Part shown: positions 16,696-25,518 of the stretch, in pieces
Numbering within the stretch: position 1 is the first letter of the stretch
Layout of the letters: each line of letters begins with the position of its first letter
NCBI GenBank assembly: GCA_002317145.1
Contig: DCIT01000008.1
Coordinates: 3,469 to 33,163 of the forward strand
Origin: Caryophanales bacterium UBA1719
Lineage (GTDB): Bacteria > Bacillota_I > Bacilli_A > RFN20 > CAG-826
Length of the DNA: 29,695 nucleotides
Direction: 5' to 3'
Notes under the pieces: model-generated
Database searches by the model: none
The model's input: only the letters and a program-made list of their open reading frames with translations
What the model was told of the DNA's origin: nothing
Position numbers and translations under genes: made by a program

Positions 16696-17367
16696 ATGAG
16701 AAAAGTTTATGTTGCCCCTAGCTTATTAGCAATGGATAAAAATGATTATAAAGGTGAAATAGATAAAATAATTAAATTAGGAGTTAAATATATTCATTTT
16801 GATGTGATGGATGAAGAATTCATCGGTCACACATCATTCAGTTTTGATGATTTCAAAAGAGTAGAAAAATTACATAATCAAATTAATGATGTTCATATCA
16901 TGGTTGCTCATCCATATGAATTTGCTAAAGAATATTCTAAACTAGGAGCGGATATTGTTACATTCCATTATGAAGCTTTAAAAGATGATGTGTCTGTTGT
17001 TGATTTAATTGAAGCGATGAAAAAGATGAATTTAAAAGTTGGTATTTCAATTAAACCTAAAACAGATGTTAATAGAATATTATCTTTCTTACCATTCGTA
17101 GATTTAGTTTTAATTATGTCAGTTGAACCAGGTTTAGGTGGGCAGTCATTTATTCCTAATGCTTTAGATAAGATAAGAGCGTGCCGTGATTATATTGATA
17201 AAAATAATCTTAAATGTTTAGTAGAAGTAGATGGTGGCATTAATGATGTTACTGGTGTTAGTTGTTATAAAGCTGGTGCAGATATATTAGTAGCTGGTTC
17301 TTATTTATTCGGTCACGAAGATATAAAAGAGCGCTACAATAAATTAATAGAAGGATGTAATAAATGA
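16696..17367 (+). CDS. rpe: Ribulose-phosphate 3-epimerase
   Basis: This TIM-barrel epimerase interconverts ribulose-5-P and xylulose-5-P in the pentose phosphate pathway. It has 223 residues from the ATG at 16696, which has an AGAGGAGA ribosome binding site. The in-frame ATG at 16642 lies deep inside prkC and is rejected. Active-site elements are APSLLAMD, HFDVMD at 34-39, VHIMVAHP, the phosphate loop VEPGLGGQSF and VDGGIN. The usual MDGxFVPN loop reads MDEEFIGH, a noticeable change next to the active site, so a related keto-sugar-phosphate epimerase cannot be ruled out. The rpe position after prpC-prkC is conserved in Bacillota. Confidence 0.9.
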   Translation: MRKVYVAPSLLAMDKNDYKGEIDKIIKLGVKYIHFDVMDEEFIGHTSFSFDDFKRVEKLHNQINDVHIMVAHPYEFAKEYSKLGADIVTFHYEALKDDVSVVDLIEAMKKMNLKVGISIKPKTDVNRILSFLPFVDLVLIMSVEPGLGGQSFIPNALDKIRACRDYIDKNNLKCLVEVDGGINDVTGVSCYKAGADILVAGSYLFGHEDIKERYNKLIEGCNK

Positions 17368-18062
17368 ATAAATATTCATACTTTGTTCCATTGTTTTTAT
17401 TAGTAGGATTAATTGTCTTAGTATTTTTCTTTATTGTCTTTATTAAGAACTCATTTTATTTAGCGACTAAAGAAAAATATTCATTTATGAATAGATTCCC
17501 TTTTGAATCAATCTATCAAAAGAATAATCGTTTAAGAAATATATATTTTGTTATTTTATGTTTTGTAATGCTTTTATGTGTAGCAATAAATGTTTTATAT
17601 TTATTCATGTTTACTCAATATCCAAGTACATTAGGATACGCTATATTTATTTCTTTGTTATTTATATTAAATATAGTTTGTTCTTTAGCGGTATTCGTTG
17701 TTACTCCTAAAAACTATAAGTTATTTAAAATATATTCAGTATTAGCAATAGTCTTTGGTATATTATCGAATGCGGCATTAGGTATTTTCTCTATTACTTC
17801 AGTATTTGATCATTTCTCATTTAAAATTGTTGGTAGTATTGCATTTATATTAAGTGCTGCGAATATTGTTTTAGCATTTAATCCCAAACTTAAAGATTGG
17901 GAGAAATTAACTGAAGACACTAATAGTGATGGAACAATAATTTATGTTCGTCCGAAGATTTCTCCTTTAGCATTTACTCTCTGGCTTAATAACTTATTAT
18001 TAATAATAGGAGAAGTATTAATTATTATTAGTATGCTATTAGTCTCAACCGTATTAGGATAA
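17364..18062 (+). CDS. Unknown six-helix membrane protein
   Basis: The family is not recognised. The 232 residues form six hydrophobic segments at about 8-29, 58-85, 93-115, 121-147, 151-172 and 198-228. A short basic/aromatic loop lies between the first two and one larger polar loop at about 174-196 (EKLTEDTNSDGTIIYVRPK). There is no signal peptide or known motif. It overlaps rpe by four bases (ATGA) and lies three bases before the DUF1624 gene, so it is part of the operon and may work with the acyltransferase and ligase behind it. Confidence 0.78.
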   Translation: MNKYSYFVPLFLLVGLIVLVFFFIVFIKNSFYLATKEKYSFMNRFPFESIYQKNNRLRNIYFVILCFVMLLCVAINVLYLFMFTQYPSTLGYAIFISLLFILNIVCSLAVFVVTPKNYKLFKIYSVLAIVFGILSNAALGIFSITSVFDHFSFKIVGSIAFILSAANIVLAFNPKLKDWEKLTEDTNSDGTIIYVRPKISPLAFTLWLNNLLLIIGEVLIIISMLLVSTVLG

Positions 18063-18065
18063 TTT

Positions 18066-18977
18066 ATGCAGTTATTTCATAGAAATAAAAATCGTATTAA
18101 TGAAATAGATTTTATAAGAGGAATCTTAATCCTCTTTATGATTGTTGACCATCTTTTCTATGATTTTATGGAACTTCCTAATTTTTTTATTGATAAAAAT
18201 AATATATTAATGCATTTAAGCAATATCGCAGTCCAATATTGGAATTGGGATTTACGTATCGGAACTAGATATGCTGTTCTAGCATTATTCTTTTTGCTAA
18301 GTGGAATATCTTGTTATTTTTCTAAGAATAATTTGAAAAGAGGATTAATTGTTTTCTCTGTTGGATTATTAATTAATGCTGGTTTCTTTATCTTATATAA
18401 AATGAATTTCTTTAATACTTATTTAATATTTGGCGCGATTTCTTGTTTTGGTACTTCTATATTAATCTATTTTTTAATAAGATTTTTATTTGATAAATTA
18501 TCTCCTAATCATAAAGATGATTTTAAATGGATTGCCTTATCTTTAGGTTTAATGATTATTGCTATTGGTATGATGTTTAATGTTTGGAACATTAAGACTC
18601 AAGGTCCTGATTCAACAGAAGTAACATCATTAAAAACTTTCTTACAAATTGTATTAGGAATGAAACAACATACAGGTCCAGACTGGTTACCATTATGTCC
18701 TTATTTAGGATTTATGTTTGTTGGATCATTTATTGGAGAGACTATATATAAGGATAGAAAATCCTTATTCCCTAAATTACCAAGTAGACCTGATAAAGAT
18801 TCAACAACATTAAATAAAGTAACTTATAATTGCTTTGTAATTCCATACAAAGGAATTAATAAAACAATTTGCTTTACTGGTAGACACTCTTTACTATTTT
18901 ATTTAGGTCATCAAGTTGTATTAATCTTATTATTAGGAATAATATTCTTGTGCATGGGATTTAAATTGAATTTATGA
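18066..18977 (+). CDS. DUF1624/HGSNAT-like membrane acyltransferase
   Basis: This 303-residue multi-pass protein belongs to the family of heparan-alpha-glucosaminide N-acetyltransferase-like proteins (DUF1624). The first helix carries the family signature DFIRGILILFMIVDHLFYD at 15-33, with D15, R18-G19 and the likely acyl-accepting H29. Further helices lie at about 70-87, 92-112, 117-142, 155-175 and 280-302; a second conserved region, GRHSLLFYLGHQ, is near 272-283. The family is thought to move an acyl group from CoA across the membrane onto an outside sugar; the substrate here is unknown. It shares four bases with the acyl-CoA-synthetase-like gene behind it, which could supply the acyl donor. 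Confidence 0.85.
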   Translation: MQLFHRNKNRINEIDFIRGILILFMIVDHLFYDFMELPNFFIDKNNILMHLSNIAVQYWNWDLRIGTRYAVLALFFLLSGISCYFSKNNLKRGLIVFSVGLLINAGFFILYKMNFFNTYLIFGAISCFGTSILIYFLIRFLFDKLSPNHKDDFKWIALSLGLMIIAIGMMFNVWNIKTQGPDSTEVTSLKTFLQIVLGMKQHTGPDWLPLCPYLGFMFVGSFIGETIYKDRKSLFPKLPSRPDKDSTTLNKVTYNCFVIPYKGINKTICFTGRHSLLFYLGHQVVLILLLGIIFLCMGFKLNL

Positions 18978-20563
18978 TAGTAAATAAAAATTTAACAATA
19001 TACGAAGTATTTTTAAATAGCGCGAATGAAAATTTACATCGCACAGCTTTAATATATGAACATAAGAAATTTAGTTATGCTCATGTATTAAATAAAGTTA
19101 ATATTCTTGCTGATCAATTAATTAAATTAGGTTATAAAAGAGATGATGTAATTACTGTAATGTTACCTAACATTCCTTCAGCAGTGTATCTTTTATATGC
19201 CATTAATCAAATTGGAGCTATCGCTAATTTGATACATCCATTAATGGAATATACTCAGCTTAAAGAAATAATGGTAAAAACAAAATCAAAGATTTTATTT
19301 ACTTTAGATTCACGTATTAATAAATTTATTCCATTAAAGAATTTAGGAATTACATTATATAGTTGTTCCCCAGTTGATGAACTTCCTTTATATAAAAGGA
19401 TAATTTATAGACGTATTAATAAAATTAATGTAACTGAAAATAAAATATCTAGTTTATATAACGGCACTCCATATACAGAATATGATCGTTCATATTTAAA
19501 AGATGGATTTTATTTACATAGTGGTGGAACAACAGGAGAAGCTAAAACTATTGCATTATCTTCTTTTGCTCTTAACTCTTTATCTGTTTCAGGTTTAAAG
19601 ATTCTTGATATTCAAGACGGACATGGAATGGGTATGCTTTCGGTATTGCCAATGTTCCATGGATTTGGACTATGCATGGGAATTCATGTTTCTTTAATGT
19701 TTGGAGCGTTCAATGTTTTAATACCTAAATTCCATAGCAAGAAAGTTATTTCTTATTTAAGAAGAAATCAAATACATACTCTTATAGGTGTTCCGATTTT
19801 ATATGAAGCGTTATTAAGAAATAAAAGTTTTAATGGTAGAACTATCTCTCATGTATTAAATGCATTTGTCGGTGGAGATTTCTGTAGTGATTCATTAAAA
19901 GAAAGATTTAATGAGAGAATGGAAAAGGGACATGCGAAAGCAAGATTATTCGAAGGTTATGGTTTAACCGAGACAGTTACAGTATGTTCAGTTAATACAT
20001 TCCCATCAAATAAAAATGGTTCAGTTGGTAAACCATTACCTTTTGTTGATATTAAAGCGTTTGATAGCAACAATTATCCATTGCCTCCTAATAAAGAAGG
20101 AGAGTTATATGTATCTGGTGATACATTAATGAATGGATATCGTTTTGAAAATGTTATTTCTAATCCTTTCTATATTGATTCAAATAGAGTTAAGTGGGTG
20201 AAGACTGGCGACTATGGAAAAGTTGATGAAAATGGTTTTGTTTATTTTATTTCAAGAAAGAAACGCATTATAAAAGTAAGCGGTATGAATGTATTTCCAG
20301 GAATGATTGAAAATGAAATTATGATGTTACCTTATATTTTTGATTGCTATATTAAAGGTGTTCAAGATATAAAGCATGGAAACATGTTAAAACTTTATAT
20401 TGTTTTAGATAAAGAATATAAAGGTAGAAATTTCAATAGTGACATCAATAATATCATCATTCAAAAATTTGGAATTTATGCTATTCCAAAAGAGATTGTT
20501 TATCTTGATAAATTCCCTAAAACTTTAGTCGGAAAAACTGACGAAAGTAAGTTACCAGAGTAA
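18974..20563 (+). CDS. AMP-forming acyl-CoA synthetase-like enzyme
   Basis: This 529-residue member of the ANL adenylating superfamily activates a carboxylate to an acyl-AMP and usually an acyl-CoA. The phosphate loop is SGGTTGEAK at 183-191, A5 is YGLTE at 329-333, A7 is TGDYG at 411-415, the hinge region is RKKRIIK at 428-434, and the catalytic lysine is K521 in LVGKTDE. All core motifs are present. A fatty or short branched acid is likely, but the pocket cannot be read from sequence alone. It is the last gene of the long run; about 105 bases with a new promoter separate it from potA. Confidence 0.88.
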   Translation: MIVNKNLTIYEVFLNSANENLHRTALIYEHKKFSYAHVLNKVNILADQLIKLGYKRDDVITVMLPNIPSAVYLLYAINQIGAIANLIHPLMEYTQLKEIMVKTKSKILFTLDSRINKFIPLKNLGITLYSCSPVDELPLYKRIIYRRINKINVTENKISSLYNGTPYTEYDRSYLKDGFYLHSGGTTGEAKTIALSSFALNSLSVSGLKILDIQDGHGMGMLSVLPMFHGFGLCMGIHVSLMFGAFNVLIPKFHSKKVISYLRRNQIHTLIGVPILYEALLRNKSFNGRTISHVLNAFVGGDFCSDSLKERFNERMEKGHAKARLFEGYGLTETVTVCSVNTFPSNKNGSVGKPLPFVDIKAFDSNNYPLPPNKEGELYVSGDTLMNGYRFENVISNPFYIDSNRVKWVKTGDYGKVDENGFVYFISRKKRIIKVSGMNVFPGMIENEIMMLPYIFDCYIKGVQDIKHGNMLKLYIVLDKEYKGRNFNSDINNIIIQKFGIYAIPKEIVYLDKFPKTLVGKTDESKLPE

Positions 20564-20602
20564 CGTAAAATTTTAATAAATTAAAAATATTTAAAAAAAT
20601 TG

Positions 20603-20658
20603 TTGTATTTATTTTTATTTAATATATATTTTTACTTTGTAAATAGAATTTTATAAGG
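20603..20658 (+). promoter_or_regulatory. Promoter and leader of the pot operon
   Basis: This AT-rich intergenic stretch runs from 20564 to 20668. TTGTAT at 20603-20608 and TATATT at 20625-20630 (16-bp spacer) form a plausible promoter, and AAGG at 20655-20658 lies ten bases before the potA ATG. Unlike the other promoters in this window it leaves a leader of about 30 bases. A small AT-only inverted repeat (TTTTAAT-AA-ATTAAAA) follows the preceding stop and could be a weak terminator. Confidence 0.4.
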
Positions 20659-20668
20659 TAATAATGAG

Positions 20669-22237
20669 ATGGATAATACATGCATAATTACATTACAAGA
20701 TGTGAACAAAAAATTTGGGGATGCTTTAATAGTTGATAACCTAAATCTTTTCATAAAAAAAGGAGAGTTTGTAACTTTCCTCGGACCTTCTGGATGTGGT
20801 AAGACCACAACCTTAAGAATGATCTCCGGTTTTGAAATGCCTACAAGTGGAAAAGTATTTTTATACGATAAAGATATTACAAAAATCCCACCATACAAAA
20901 GACCAATTAACACAGTGTTTCAAAGATATGCTTTGTTTCCGCATTTAGATGTTTATAATAATGTTGCTTTTGGACTTAAATTAAAAAAGGTTCCTGTTGA
21001 ATGCACTAAATTTATTTATAACAAAGAATTCTTTAAAAAACTTTTTAAATTTGATTTCAAAAATTTACCAAGAGAAAAAGTAACTAAATATAAACATGTA
21101 TCCGCAGATGTTATTGATAAGAAAGTTGCTAGAGCATTAAAGATTGTTGATCTTGAGGATCTAGAAGATAGATCCATCGAAACTCTTTCTGGTGGTCAAC
21201 AACAAAGAGTCGCTATTGCTAGAGCAATTGTTAATGAACCAGAAATCCTTTTACTTGATGAACCTTTAGGTGCATTAGATTTAAAGATGAGAAAAGAAAT
21301 GCAACTTGAATTAAAAGAGATGCATCGTAAATTAGGTATTACATTTATTTACGTTACTCATGATCAAGAAGAAGCTTTAACAATGTCAGATACTATTGTT
21401 GTTATTAAAGACGGTGTTGTTCAACAAGTTGGCACGCCAACTCAAATATATAATGAACCTAAGAATGCTTTTGTTGCCGACTTTATTGGAGAATCCAATA
21501 TTTATAGCGCAACAATGATTGATAAGAAGAAAGTTAGATTCTTAGGTTGGACATGGGATTGTGTTGATGATTTCGATGTCAACGAAAACGTTGACGTTGT
21601 TATTCGTCCTGAAGATATTCAATTACTTGGACCTAGAAACACCAATTTATTAGGAGTCATTAAATCAAAAATATTTAAAGGTGTTCATTATGAATATATT
21701 GTTTTAGTTGGAAAGACTGAAATTCAAGTTAGAGATACTCGTGATTTAAAATTAGATTCTCACGTTTCAATTAAAATTGAACCTCAGAATATTCAAATCA
21801 TGAAGAAAGAATATAATATCAACGCTTTCTATAACGCTTATATTAATGATAAGAATAAAGTTGTTATTAGTGGTGATGAATTCGATTGTGATTTAACTCA
21901 ATTATCTCCTGGTAGCAAAGTTGATGAAGAAGGATTCTTAGTTGTTAATAAACTTAGATATAACTTAGCAGATGCTAATGTAGCAGCAGAAATTGCTTTA
22001 AGTGATATTGAAATTTCTGATGATATTTCTTTAAGCGGAGTCAAAGGTGTTGTTATTAACTCCATTTGGAAAGGTGATCACTATCAAGTTTTACTTAGAT
22101 CTTCTGGAGAAGAAGACTATGTCTTAGATACGCAATATAATTGGAACGTTAATGATATTGTTTCAATTATTATTCCTAAAGAAAAAATTAAATTGCGATT
22201 AAAAGGAGATCTTAGCAAATATGAAGAGAACGCTTAG
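20669..22237 (+). CDS. potA: Spermidine/putrescine ABC importer ATPase, enlarged
   Basis: This nucleotide-binding subunit of a polyamine-type importer has 522 residues against roughly 370-380 in E. coli. Walker A GPSGCGKTT is at 39-47, the Q-loop FQRYALFPH at 84-92, LSGGQ at 173-177, Walker B LLLDEP at 194-199 and H231. Two additions stand out. A Lys/Phe-rich insertion at about 108-150 lies between the Q-loop and the signature, where mollicute PotA proteins also carry an insert. The C-terminal TOBE region is doubled: GVIKSKIFKGVHYEYIV (329-345) is repeated as GVVINSIWKGDHYQVLL (460-476), each after a matching acidic/Ile strand. It overlaps potB by 17 bases. Confidence 0.93.
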   Translation: MDNTCIITLQDVNKKFGDALIVDNLNLFIKKGEFVTFLGPSGCGKTTTLRMISGFEMPTSGKVFLYDKDITKIPPYKRPINTVFQRYALFPHLDVYNNVAFGLKLKKVPVECTKFIYNKEFFKKLFKFDFKNLPREKVTKYKHVSADVIDKKVARALKIVDLEDLEDRSIETLSGGQQQRVAIARAIVNEPEILLLDEPLGALDLKMRKEMQLELKEMHRKLGITFIYVTHDQEEALTMSDTIVVIKDGVVQQVGTPTQIYNEPKNAFVADFIGESNIYSATMIDKKKVRFLGWTWDCVDDFDVNENVDVVIRPEDIQLLGPRNTNLLGVIKSKIFKGVHYEYIVLVGKTEIQVRDTRDLKLDSHVSIKIEPQNIQIMKKEYNINAFYNAYINDKNKVVISGDEFDCDLTQLSPGSKVDEEGFLVVNKLRYNLADANVAAEIALSDIEISDDISLSGVKGVVINSIWKGDHYQVLLRSSGEEDYVLDTQYNWNVNDIVSIIIPKEKIKLRLKGDLSKYEENA

Positions 22238-23024
22238 GTTCCAAAGAAAATACCTTTGTATCCCTTATGTAATCTTCCTCATATTGTTTATAATAATTCC
22301 TATTTTATTAATTATTTTTTATGCCTTTACTAATAAGCAAGGCTTCTTTTCTTTTGACGCGATGATTGATTTCTTCTCAACTCCTACGAAGATTTCAATT
22401 TTATTGAATTCTTTATTTATTGCTGTTCAAACGACAATCCTATGTTTAGTAATAGGTTATCCAGTAGCCTATTTCTTAGCGAATAAAAAATATAATAAGA
22501 ACGGTGTATTAATAACTTTATTTATTATGCCTATGTGGATTAACTTTGTTCTCAGAACAGGTGCTACAAGAGACTTATTAACTTGGTTAGGCGTTAATGG
22601 TGGTAACGCTCCATACTTTGCTACTTTAGTAGGCATGGTCTATAACTACTTACCATTCACTATCTTACCTTTATATACTGCTATGCTTAAATTAGATAAG
22701 AGTCAAATTGAAGCTGCAAGTGATTTAGGTGCTAGACCAGTTCAAGTATTTACTCGTAATATATTACCTCAATCATTACCAGGAATTATAAGTGCAGCAA
22801 CAATGGTATTTATGCCAACTATTTCTAGCTATGTTATTTCAGATACAATGAGCGAAGGTAAGATTACATTATTTGGATCATCTATTTATATTTCATTCTC
22901 AAATAACCAATGGAACACAGGTTCTTTCTTAGCGTTAATTATGTTAATAATTATCTTTATATCTATGTTAGTGACTCATAAGTTTAGTAACGAAGAAGAT
23001 ACAGTGAGAGGCGGAACATGGTAA
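22221..23024 (+). CDS. potB: Polyamine-type ABC importer permease PotB
   Basis: This membrane subunit forms half of the translocation path. The 267 residues have about six helices, beginning with a basic N-terminus and a strong helix at about 14-34. The coupling EAA loop reads EAASDLGARPVQVF, followed by the downstream conserved LPQSLPGI. AAGGAG precedes the ATG, which lies within the end of potA. The stop overlaps potC by seven bases. Gene order and family are standard; polyamine specificity rests on the family and on PotD. Confidence 0.93.
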   Translation: MKRTLRFQRKYLCIPYVIFLILFIIIPILLIIFYAFTNKQGFFSFDAMIDFFSTPTKISILLNSLFIAVQTTILCLVIGYPVAYFLANKKYNKNGVLITLFIMPMWINFVLRTGATRDLLTWLGVNGGNAPYFATLVGMVYNYLPFTILPLYTAMLKLDKSQIEAASDLGARPVQVFTRNILPQSLPGIISAATMVFMPTISSYVISDTMSEGKITLFGSSIYISFSNNQWNTGSFLALIMLIIIFISMLVTHKFSNEEDTVRGGTW

Positions 23025-23878
23025 AGAAGATATTTGCGAATATTTATATATACTTAATTCTTTTATTAATGTATTTACCTGTTTTACTATTAATCGTTTT
23101 CTCATTCACTGAATCCGCTAACGTTGGTAACTGGACAGGATTTAGTTGGAATTTATATCCACGTTTATTTCAAGATCAAGAAATTATGTCTGCTTTAGGC
23201 AATACTTTAATTATTGCTTTAGTTAGTAGTGTTGTCTCTGTTGTCTTAGGTACTTTAGGTGCAATAGGAACATTCTATTTAAAAAGAAGAAATAAGAGAA
23301 TTGTTGAAGGTATTACTAATATTCCAGTTGTTAATGCTGAAATAGTTATGGCTTTATCTTTAACAGTTATGTTCGTCTTTATGGGGACATATATCTTTAG
23401 AAAATCAATATTCTCGTTCTATACATTATTAATAGGACATGTTTGTTTATCATTACCATTTGTTTATTTATCAGTTAAACCTAAATTACAACAAATGGAT
23501 CCAAACTTATATGAAGCAGCAATGGATTTAGGTTGTACTCCTAAAAGAGCATTAGCTAAAGTAGTAATCCCTCAAATTATTCCAGGAGTTATTTCTGGTT
23601 TCTTATTAGCGATCACTTTATCTCTTGATGATTTTATCATCACAGCCTTCTTAAGAGGACCAGGATTATTATCAGGATATAAATCTATTGAAACATTATC
23701 TACATTAGTACAAGCAAAGATTAAGAAAGGTCCTATTCCTCCAGAGATGAGAGCCTTAACAACATTAATATTCTTATTAATTTTAACTGGAGTAGCAGTT
23801 ACCACTATTTATCGTAATCAAAAGGCTAAGAAGATTAAAACGCATTCTATGAAGAGGATTCGTTATGGTAAGTTTTAA
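23018..23878 (+). CDS. potC: Polyamine-type ABC importer permease PotC
   Basis: This second membrane subunit has 286 residues and about six helices. The EAA loop is EAAMDLGCTPKRAL, followed by VIPQIIPGVISG. The helix LSLDDFIITAFLRGPG near the C-terminal part is typical of PotC, whose members have the SxDDFVxxxF pattern. It overlaps potB by seven bases and potD by fourteen, so potABCD is one tightly coupled unit. The basic C-terminal tail should face the cytoplasm. Confidence 0.93.
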   Translation: MVKKIFANIYIYLILLLMYLPVLLLIVFSFTESANVGNWTGFSWNLYPRLFQDQEIMSALGNTLIIALVSSVVSVVLGTLGAIGTFYLKRRNKRIVEGITNIPVVNAEIVMALSLTVMFVFMGTYIFRKSIFSFYTLLIGHVCLSLPFVYLSVKPKLQQMDPNLYEAAMDLGCTPKRALAKVVIPQIIPGVISGFLLAITLSLDDFIITAFLRGPGLLSGYKSIETLSTLVQAKIKKGPIPPEMRALTTLIFLLILTGVAVTTIYRNQKAKKIKTHSMKRIRYGKF

Positions 23879-25442
23879 TAAACTTATTTCTTTAATACCT
23901 ATTACTATTATTGCTATACCTGCTTTAGCTAGTTGTGGTGGTAATAATAATCCTCAAGATGGGACTATTTATTTAAAAGTACTTAACTCAGAAGATTATA
24001 TATATAAATATGATGAAGAGGACGCTAAGAAAGGTGGTAATCCTAATCCAGATATGATTGTTCAATTTGAACAATATATGGAAAAGAAAGGTCAAAAAGT
24101 AAGAGTTATCTATGATACTTTCGATACCATGGAGAACATGTATAACACTTTAAAGACCGGGAAAACTAAATATGACTTAATATGCGCTTCTGAATATATG
24201 ATTCAAAAGTTAGCAAAAGAAGTAGTGAATGATAAACCATTAATCCAAAAATTAAATAAAGAGAGTATTCCTAATTACTTTAATGATAATTATAAATTCG
24301 GTTCTGAGGATGAAGGTTTTGATTATAGCTATGGTTGTTCACCTTTCATTAGAAATAAATTAAAGAGTATGCCTGCTGTTGCTGGAACTGAAGCAATTGA
24401 AGGTAATAGAATGGATGATTATGTTGTTTGCTATATGTGGGGAACATTAGGCATCCTATATAACCCAGAATATGATTTATTAAAATCTAGAGGACTTACT
24501 CCAGATCAAATTGCTAATGATATGACTGATTGGGATTCTTTATGGGATTCAAAATATAAAAAAGCTATCGCTATTAAAGACTCAATGAGAGATACATATT
24601 GCATTGGTTTAATGCATAAATATAAAGATTTATTAAATCAAGCTAAAACAATAGAAGAAAAGAATACTATTTTTAATTATGGTGGAGAAGCTGATCCTGA
24701 TTATAAAAAACATATTAACGAAGTAAAAGATGAATTATTAACATTAAGAAAAAATGTATTTGGATTCGAAGTTGATAGTGGTAAACAAGATATTGTTACT
24801 GGAAAGATTGGTATTGATACAGCTTGGAGTGGCGATGCTGTTTACTCTATGGATCAAGGTGATGAAGAAAAATCAGCTAGATTGTATTATTCAATTCCAA
24901 CTGAAGGCACAAACCTATGGTTTGACTGCTGGGCAATGCAAACTGGCGCAAATGTTGAAGTTGCAAATGAATTCTTGAATTTTATATCTGATCCTATTAA
25001 CGCTAATCAAAATATGGGATATATAGGTTATACTTCACCTATTGCAGGTATAGGAACATTTGCTTATTTTGATGAAACATATAGCGAAGATGAAGGCGAA
25101 TTATATGATGTTTCTTATTTTTATAATGCTGATGGAGAAGAAGAGAAACATGGTTTTATAATTCCAGAGAGTGAGATTCATAGACAAATATCTGCTCAAT
25201 TCCCATTAGCAGAACTTGAAAAAAATAATAAATTAATGATTATGCAAGATTATGGAACTCATAATGATGATATTTTAACTATGTGGGAACAAGTTAAACA
25301 TGAATCTCTTCCTATTTGGGCAGTTATATTAATTTCTGTTGAAGCCGCTTTAGTAGCAGCAGGTATCACTTGGGTAGTAGTTATTAAAGTTAAAGATAAA
25401 AACAGAAGAAAACTAAGAAAAAGTAACTCTATAGCTAAATAA
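23865..25442 (+). CDS. potD: Polyamine-type substrate-binding lipoprotein with C-terminal membrane helix
   Basis: This extracellular binding protein of the importer has 525 residues, much longer than E. coli PotD (about 350). The N-terminal signal has a lipobox LASC with C24 as the lipidated residue. The PotD/SBP fold is recognisable from YLKVLNSEDYI, DLICASEYMIQKLAKE and YMWGTLGILYNPE to FDCWAMQTGA and FLNFISDP. Unusually, a second hydrophobic helix lies at about 483-507 followed by a Lys/Arg-rich tail (KDKNRRKLRK), which by the positive-inside rule would end in the cytoplasm. The protein would thus be held at both ends. The start lies inside potC. The substrate could be another small cation or peptide. 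Confidence 0.88.
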   Translation: MVSFNKLISLIPITIIAIPALASCGGNNNPQDGTIYLKVLNSEDYIYKYDEEDAKKGGNPNPDMIVQFEQYMEKKGQKVRVIYDTFDTMENMYNTLKTGKTKYDLICASEYMIQKLAKEVVNDKPLIQKLNKESIPNYFNDNYKFGSEDEGFDYSYGCSPFIRNKLKSMPAVAGTEAIEGNRMDDYVVCYMWGTLGILYNPEYDLLKSRGLTPDQIANDMTDWDSLWDSKYKKAIAIKDSMRDTYCIGLMHKYKDLLNQAKTIEEKNTIFNYGGEADPDYKKHINEVKDELLTLRKNVFGFEVDSGKQDIVTGKIGIDTAWSGDAVYSMDQGDEEKSARLYYSIPTEGTNLWFDCWAMQTGANVEVANEFLNFISDPINANQNMGYIGYTSPIAGIGTFAYFDETYSEDEGELYDVSYFYNADGEEEKHGFIIPESEIHRQISAQFPLAELEKNNKLMIMQDYGTHNDDILTMWEQVKHESLPIWAVILISVEAALVAAGITWVVVIKVKDKNRRKLRKSNSIAK

Positions 25443-25453
25443 AAATTTTAAAG

Positions 25454-25479
25454 AATACAATATTAATTAATATTGTGTT
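25454..25479. repeat. Palindrome between potD and the glycosyltransferase operon
   Basis: CAATATTAATTAATATTG at 25458-25475 is a perfect 18-base palindrome, extended on both sides by further pairs (one of them G-T) to 26 bases. A run of mostly T and A follows (GTTTATTATT). It may be the terminator of potABCD or, because it overlaps a possible -35 (TTGTGT at 25473-25478) of the next operon, a repressor site. Its having no loop favours a protein-binding site; its position after a stop favours termination. Confidence 0.5.
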
Positions 25480-25496
25480 TATTATTAAAATTCATA

Positions 25497-25502
25497 TATA
25501 AT
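25497..25502 (+). promoter_or_regulatory. -10 promoter element of the glycosyltransferase-ABC operon
   Basis: A perfect TATAAT ends 16 bases before the ATG, predicting a start near 25509 and a ten-base leader with no Shine-Dalgarno. TTGTGT at 25473-25478 (18-bp spacer) is a weak -35 lying in the palindrome. Confidence 0.5.
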
Positions 25503-25518
25503 ATAAAAGTCGCAAATT

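Noticed and set aside
20664..20666. ATG at 20664 as the potA start
   Set aside because: It is in another frame and stops after seven codons; the ATG at 20669 opens the conserved frame with AAGG ten bases upstream.
20632..20913. Minus-strand frame opposite the start of potA, and similar frames opposite atpD, atpC, rlmN, potC and the GT2 gene
   Set aside because: They lie fully or largely over well-supported genes, resemble no known protein, and have no start signals.
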